The translations under genes and the position numbers were made by a program. The notes below the pieces were generated by a model that saw only the letters and a list, made by a program, of their open reading frames with translations, did no database searches and had not been told where the DNA came from. Below are positions 62,508 to 64,000 of a stretch of DNA of 64,000 bases, in pieces; positions within the stretch are counted from its first letter, which is position 1, and every line of letters starts with the position of its first letter. Source of the stretch: Actinomadura terrae (lineage in GTDB: Bacteria; Actinomycetota; Actinomycetes; Streptosporangiales; Streptosporangiaceae). The stretch covers positions 248,001 to 312,000 of the forward strand of contig NZ_JAICDG010000001.1 in NCBI RefSeq assembly GCF_022751215.1. Direction: 5' to 3'.

Positions 62508-64000
62508 CGGGGCACTCCGTCCGGGTCGGGGCTGAGGAGCTCGGCCAGCAGCCCGGCGACGGCCTCGACCGTGGGACGGTCCCAGAACAGCGTCGCCGGG
62601 AGCTGGAGGCGGAACCGCCGTTCGAGCCCGCGTCTGATGCGTACGGTCATGACGGAGTCGACGCCCATCTCCGCGACCGGGCGGGCCGTCTCGACCTCGT
62701 CCGCCGACAGCCGGGTCTCCGCCGACACCTGGTCCCTGACCTCCGCCAGCAGGAAGTCGCGGAGGCCCTCGCCGTCGAGCCCCTGCCAGGGGGCGGCGGC
62801 CGCGTCCGCCTGGGGCTCGGGCGGCGCGTCGTCGAGGTCGGCGAGCAGCGGCGGCCTGCGGTCGCCGGGGCCCGGCGGGATCGTGCGGAGCACGGCGGCA
62901 TAGGGCAGCGCGTGCCGGTCGGCGAGCCACCAGGCGCTGAACGCCTCGGTGGCGCTGATGTCGGACGTGCCGCGCGCCGCGAGCTCGGCGTCGATGACGG
63001 CCGAGGACGTGGACATGCCGAGCCCGCGCCAGGACGTCCAGCCGAAGCTGGTCGTCGCGGTGTCGCCGGCGGCGCGGCGGTGCGCGGCGAGCGCGTCGAG
63101 GAAGGCGTTGCCCGCCGCGTAGCTCGCCTGCCCCGGCAGGCCGAGGAGCTGCCCGCAGGAGGAGAAGAGGACGAAGAAGTCCAGCGTCCCCGGCGGGAAC
63201 ATCTCGTGCAGGACGAGCGCGCCGTTCACCTTGGGACGCATGACCGTGCGCAGCGACTCCTCGTCGAGCGTCCGGAGCGTGTTGTCGTCCAAGACGCCGG
63301 CGGCGTGCACGACGCCCCGGATCGGCGGCAGGCCGAGCGCGGCCAGCGAGAGCAGCTTGCGCGCGGCCTCGGCATCGGCGATGTCGAGCGCGACGGTCGC
63401 GACCGTGACGCCGAGCCGTTCCAGCGAGCGGATCTCCTCCACCCGCGCGATCTCCGCCGGGTCGGTCAGGTCGTCCCAGGTGTCGCGGGGCGGCAGCGCG
63501 CGGCGGCCGACGAGGACGAGGCGCCGCCCGCCCCGGTCGGCCAGCCAGCGCGCGACCTCCAGGCCGAGCGTGCCGAGCCCGCCGGTGATCAGGTAGGTGC
63601 CGTCGGGGCTACAGCTCAGCGGCTCGCGGACCGGCTCGCCCTCCAGCGGGCGCAGCCGCGCGACCGACGCCTCGCCGTCGCGGACGACGACCACGTCGTC
63701 CTCCAGCGCGGATCCGACGATCTCCACCAGGCTCGGCGCGTCCTTGGGCGAGGAGCCGACGTCCACGACCCCGCCCCAGAACTCGGGGTGCTCGCCGCCG
63801 ATGATCCGGCCGAGCCCCCACAGTGCGCTGTGCCCGAGCGAGCCCTCCTCGGCGCACTCGCGGACGCCCTGCGTCGCGCACCACAGCTTGGCGGGCGCGG
63901 CGAGCCCGGAGTCGGCGAGCCGCCGCGCGGTCCGCGCGAGCAGCCAGGCCGCGTCGACGGCCGCCTCGCCGGTGTCGACCGACGGCCCGAGCGGCGGCAC
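62504..64000 (-). CDS. Type I PKS, KR-ACP end (aromatic-acid synthase type), N-terminus outside window
   Basis: The visible 498 residues contain a ketoreductase (structural half with LWGLGRIIGGEHPEFWGGVV, catalytic half with the NADPH motif TYLITGGLGTLGLEVARWL, active-site Ser in FVLFSSCGQLLG, Tyr in GQASYAAGNAFLDALA) and a C-terminal acyl carrier protein with the 4'-phosphopantetheine Ser in AEMGVDSVMTVRIRRGLER. No thioesterase follows. The WGLGRIIxGEHPEFWGGVVD stretch is typical of iterative 6-methylsalicylate/naphthoate-type synthases (AviM, ChlB1, NcsB). KS, AT and DH domains should lie beyond 64000. The frame is open to the edge, so the leftmost Met is not a start. Confidence 0.85.
   Translation of the reverse strand: MPPLGPSVDTGEAAVDAAWLLARTARRLADSGLAAPAKLWCATQGVRECAEEGSLGHSALWGLGRIIGGEHPEFWGGVVDVGSSPKDAPSLVEIVGSALEDDVVVVRDGEASVARLRPLEGEPVREPLSCSPDGTYLITGGLGTLGLEVARWLADRGGRRLVLVGRRALPPRDTWDDLTDPAEIARVEEIRSLERLGVTVATVALDIADAEAARKLLSLAALGLPPIRGVVHAAGVLDDNTLRTLDEESLRTVMRPKVNGALVLHEMFPPGTLDFFVLFSSCGQLLGLPGQASYAAGNAFLDALAAHRRAAGDTATTSFGWTSWRGLGMSTSSAVIDAELAARGTSDISATEAFSAWWLADRHALPYAAVLRTIPPGPGDRRPPLLADLDDAPPEPQADAAAAPWQGLDGEGLRDFLLAEVRDQVSAETRLSADEVETARPVAEMGVDSVMTVRIRRGLERRFRLQLPATLFWDRPTVEAVAGLLAELLSPDPDGVPR

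Overview
This is a GC-rich actinomycete chromosome segment. The signs are very high GC at third codon positions, many GTG and TTG starts, ATGA/GTGA stop-start overlaps, a mycothiol-type DinB-fold enzyme and small actinobacterial DUF families (DUF4177, DUF5987, DUF6084, DUF6924). The mix of a CDP-glycerol-transferase-like protein, activator-dependent glycosyltransferase and enediyne-type genes suggests the order Streptosporangiales (for example an Actinomadura-like genus); that placement is inference.

Region 1 (1-6.9 kb) is a protein-quality and redox stress block: the end of a CbpM-like chaperone modulator, clpB, a zinc-ribbon thioredoxin with a WCAPC active site, two membrane proteins, and a cyclic-nucleotide-binding-domain/thioredoxin-reductase-like flavoprotein. 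Region 2 (7-16.7 kb) is a mobile-DNA graveyard: serine recombinase fragments, an IS630-type element with a frame disruption that has cut a kinase-like gene, an intact excisionase plus tyrosine integrase separated by a perfect terminator hairpin, a tmRNA-like 3' end that is the probable attachment site, and a decayed second integrase beyond it.

Region 3 (16.8-24 kb) holds ordinary accessory genes: a serine hydrolase, two regulator-controlled loci (TetR+VOC; LysR facing an MFS/NmrA pair) and a GNAT enzyme. Region 4 (23.4-31.9 kb) is the most unusual part. A four-gene leftward operon (DUF5987, GMC flavin oxidoreductase, AhpD-like protein, TIGR03084-type mycothiol enzyme) faces a rightward trio matching the enediyne-associated families UnbL (DUF1702), UnbV (VCBS/ASPIC) and UnbU (RnfD-like membrane protein). 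No enediyne polyketide synthase core is in the window.

Region 5 (31.9-50.2 kb) has a tandem DUF6924 protein, a CDP-glycerol-transferase-like protein, a secreted amidohydrolase, a CBS protein, an ArsB/NhaD-type transporter, a TetR-controlled ABC exporter, a membrane sulfatase/LTA-synthase-like enzyme, a five-gene AraC/SDR/alcohol dehydrogenase/MFS/cupin catabolic operon, a secreted lamin-tail protein, and an XRE regulator facing an SDR. Region 6 (50.3-64 kb) has three overlapping genes of hydrogenase-accessory type (a degenerate NifU-like protein and DUF6084) without a hydrogenase, then an activator-dependent glycosyltransferase, an MMPL transporter, an SDR lacking its catalytic Tyr/Lys, two coupled cell-surface genes (one an RCC1 propeller), a cation/proton antiporter, an aryl-AMP ligase and the KR-ACP end of a type I polyketide synthase running off the right edge. 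The ligase/PKS pair resembles the aromatic-acid modules that decorate enediynes and orthosomycins. Together with UnbL/V/U and the glycosyltransferase, it suggests that the window flanks or partly overlaps a secondary-metabolite locus.
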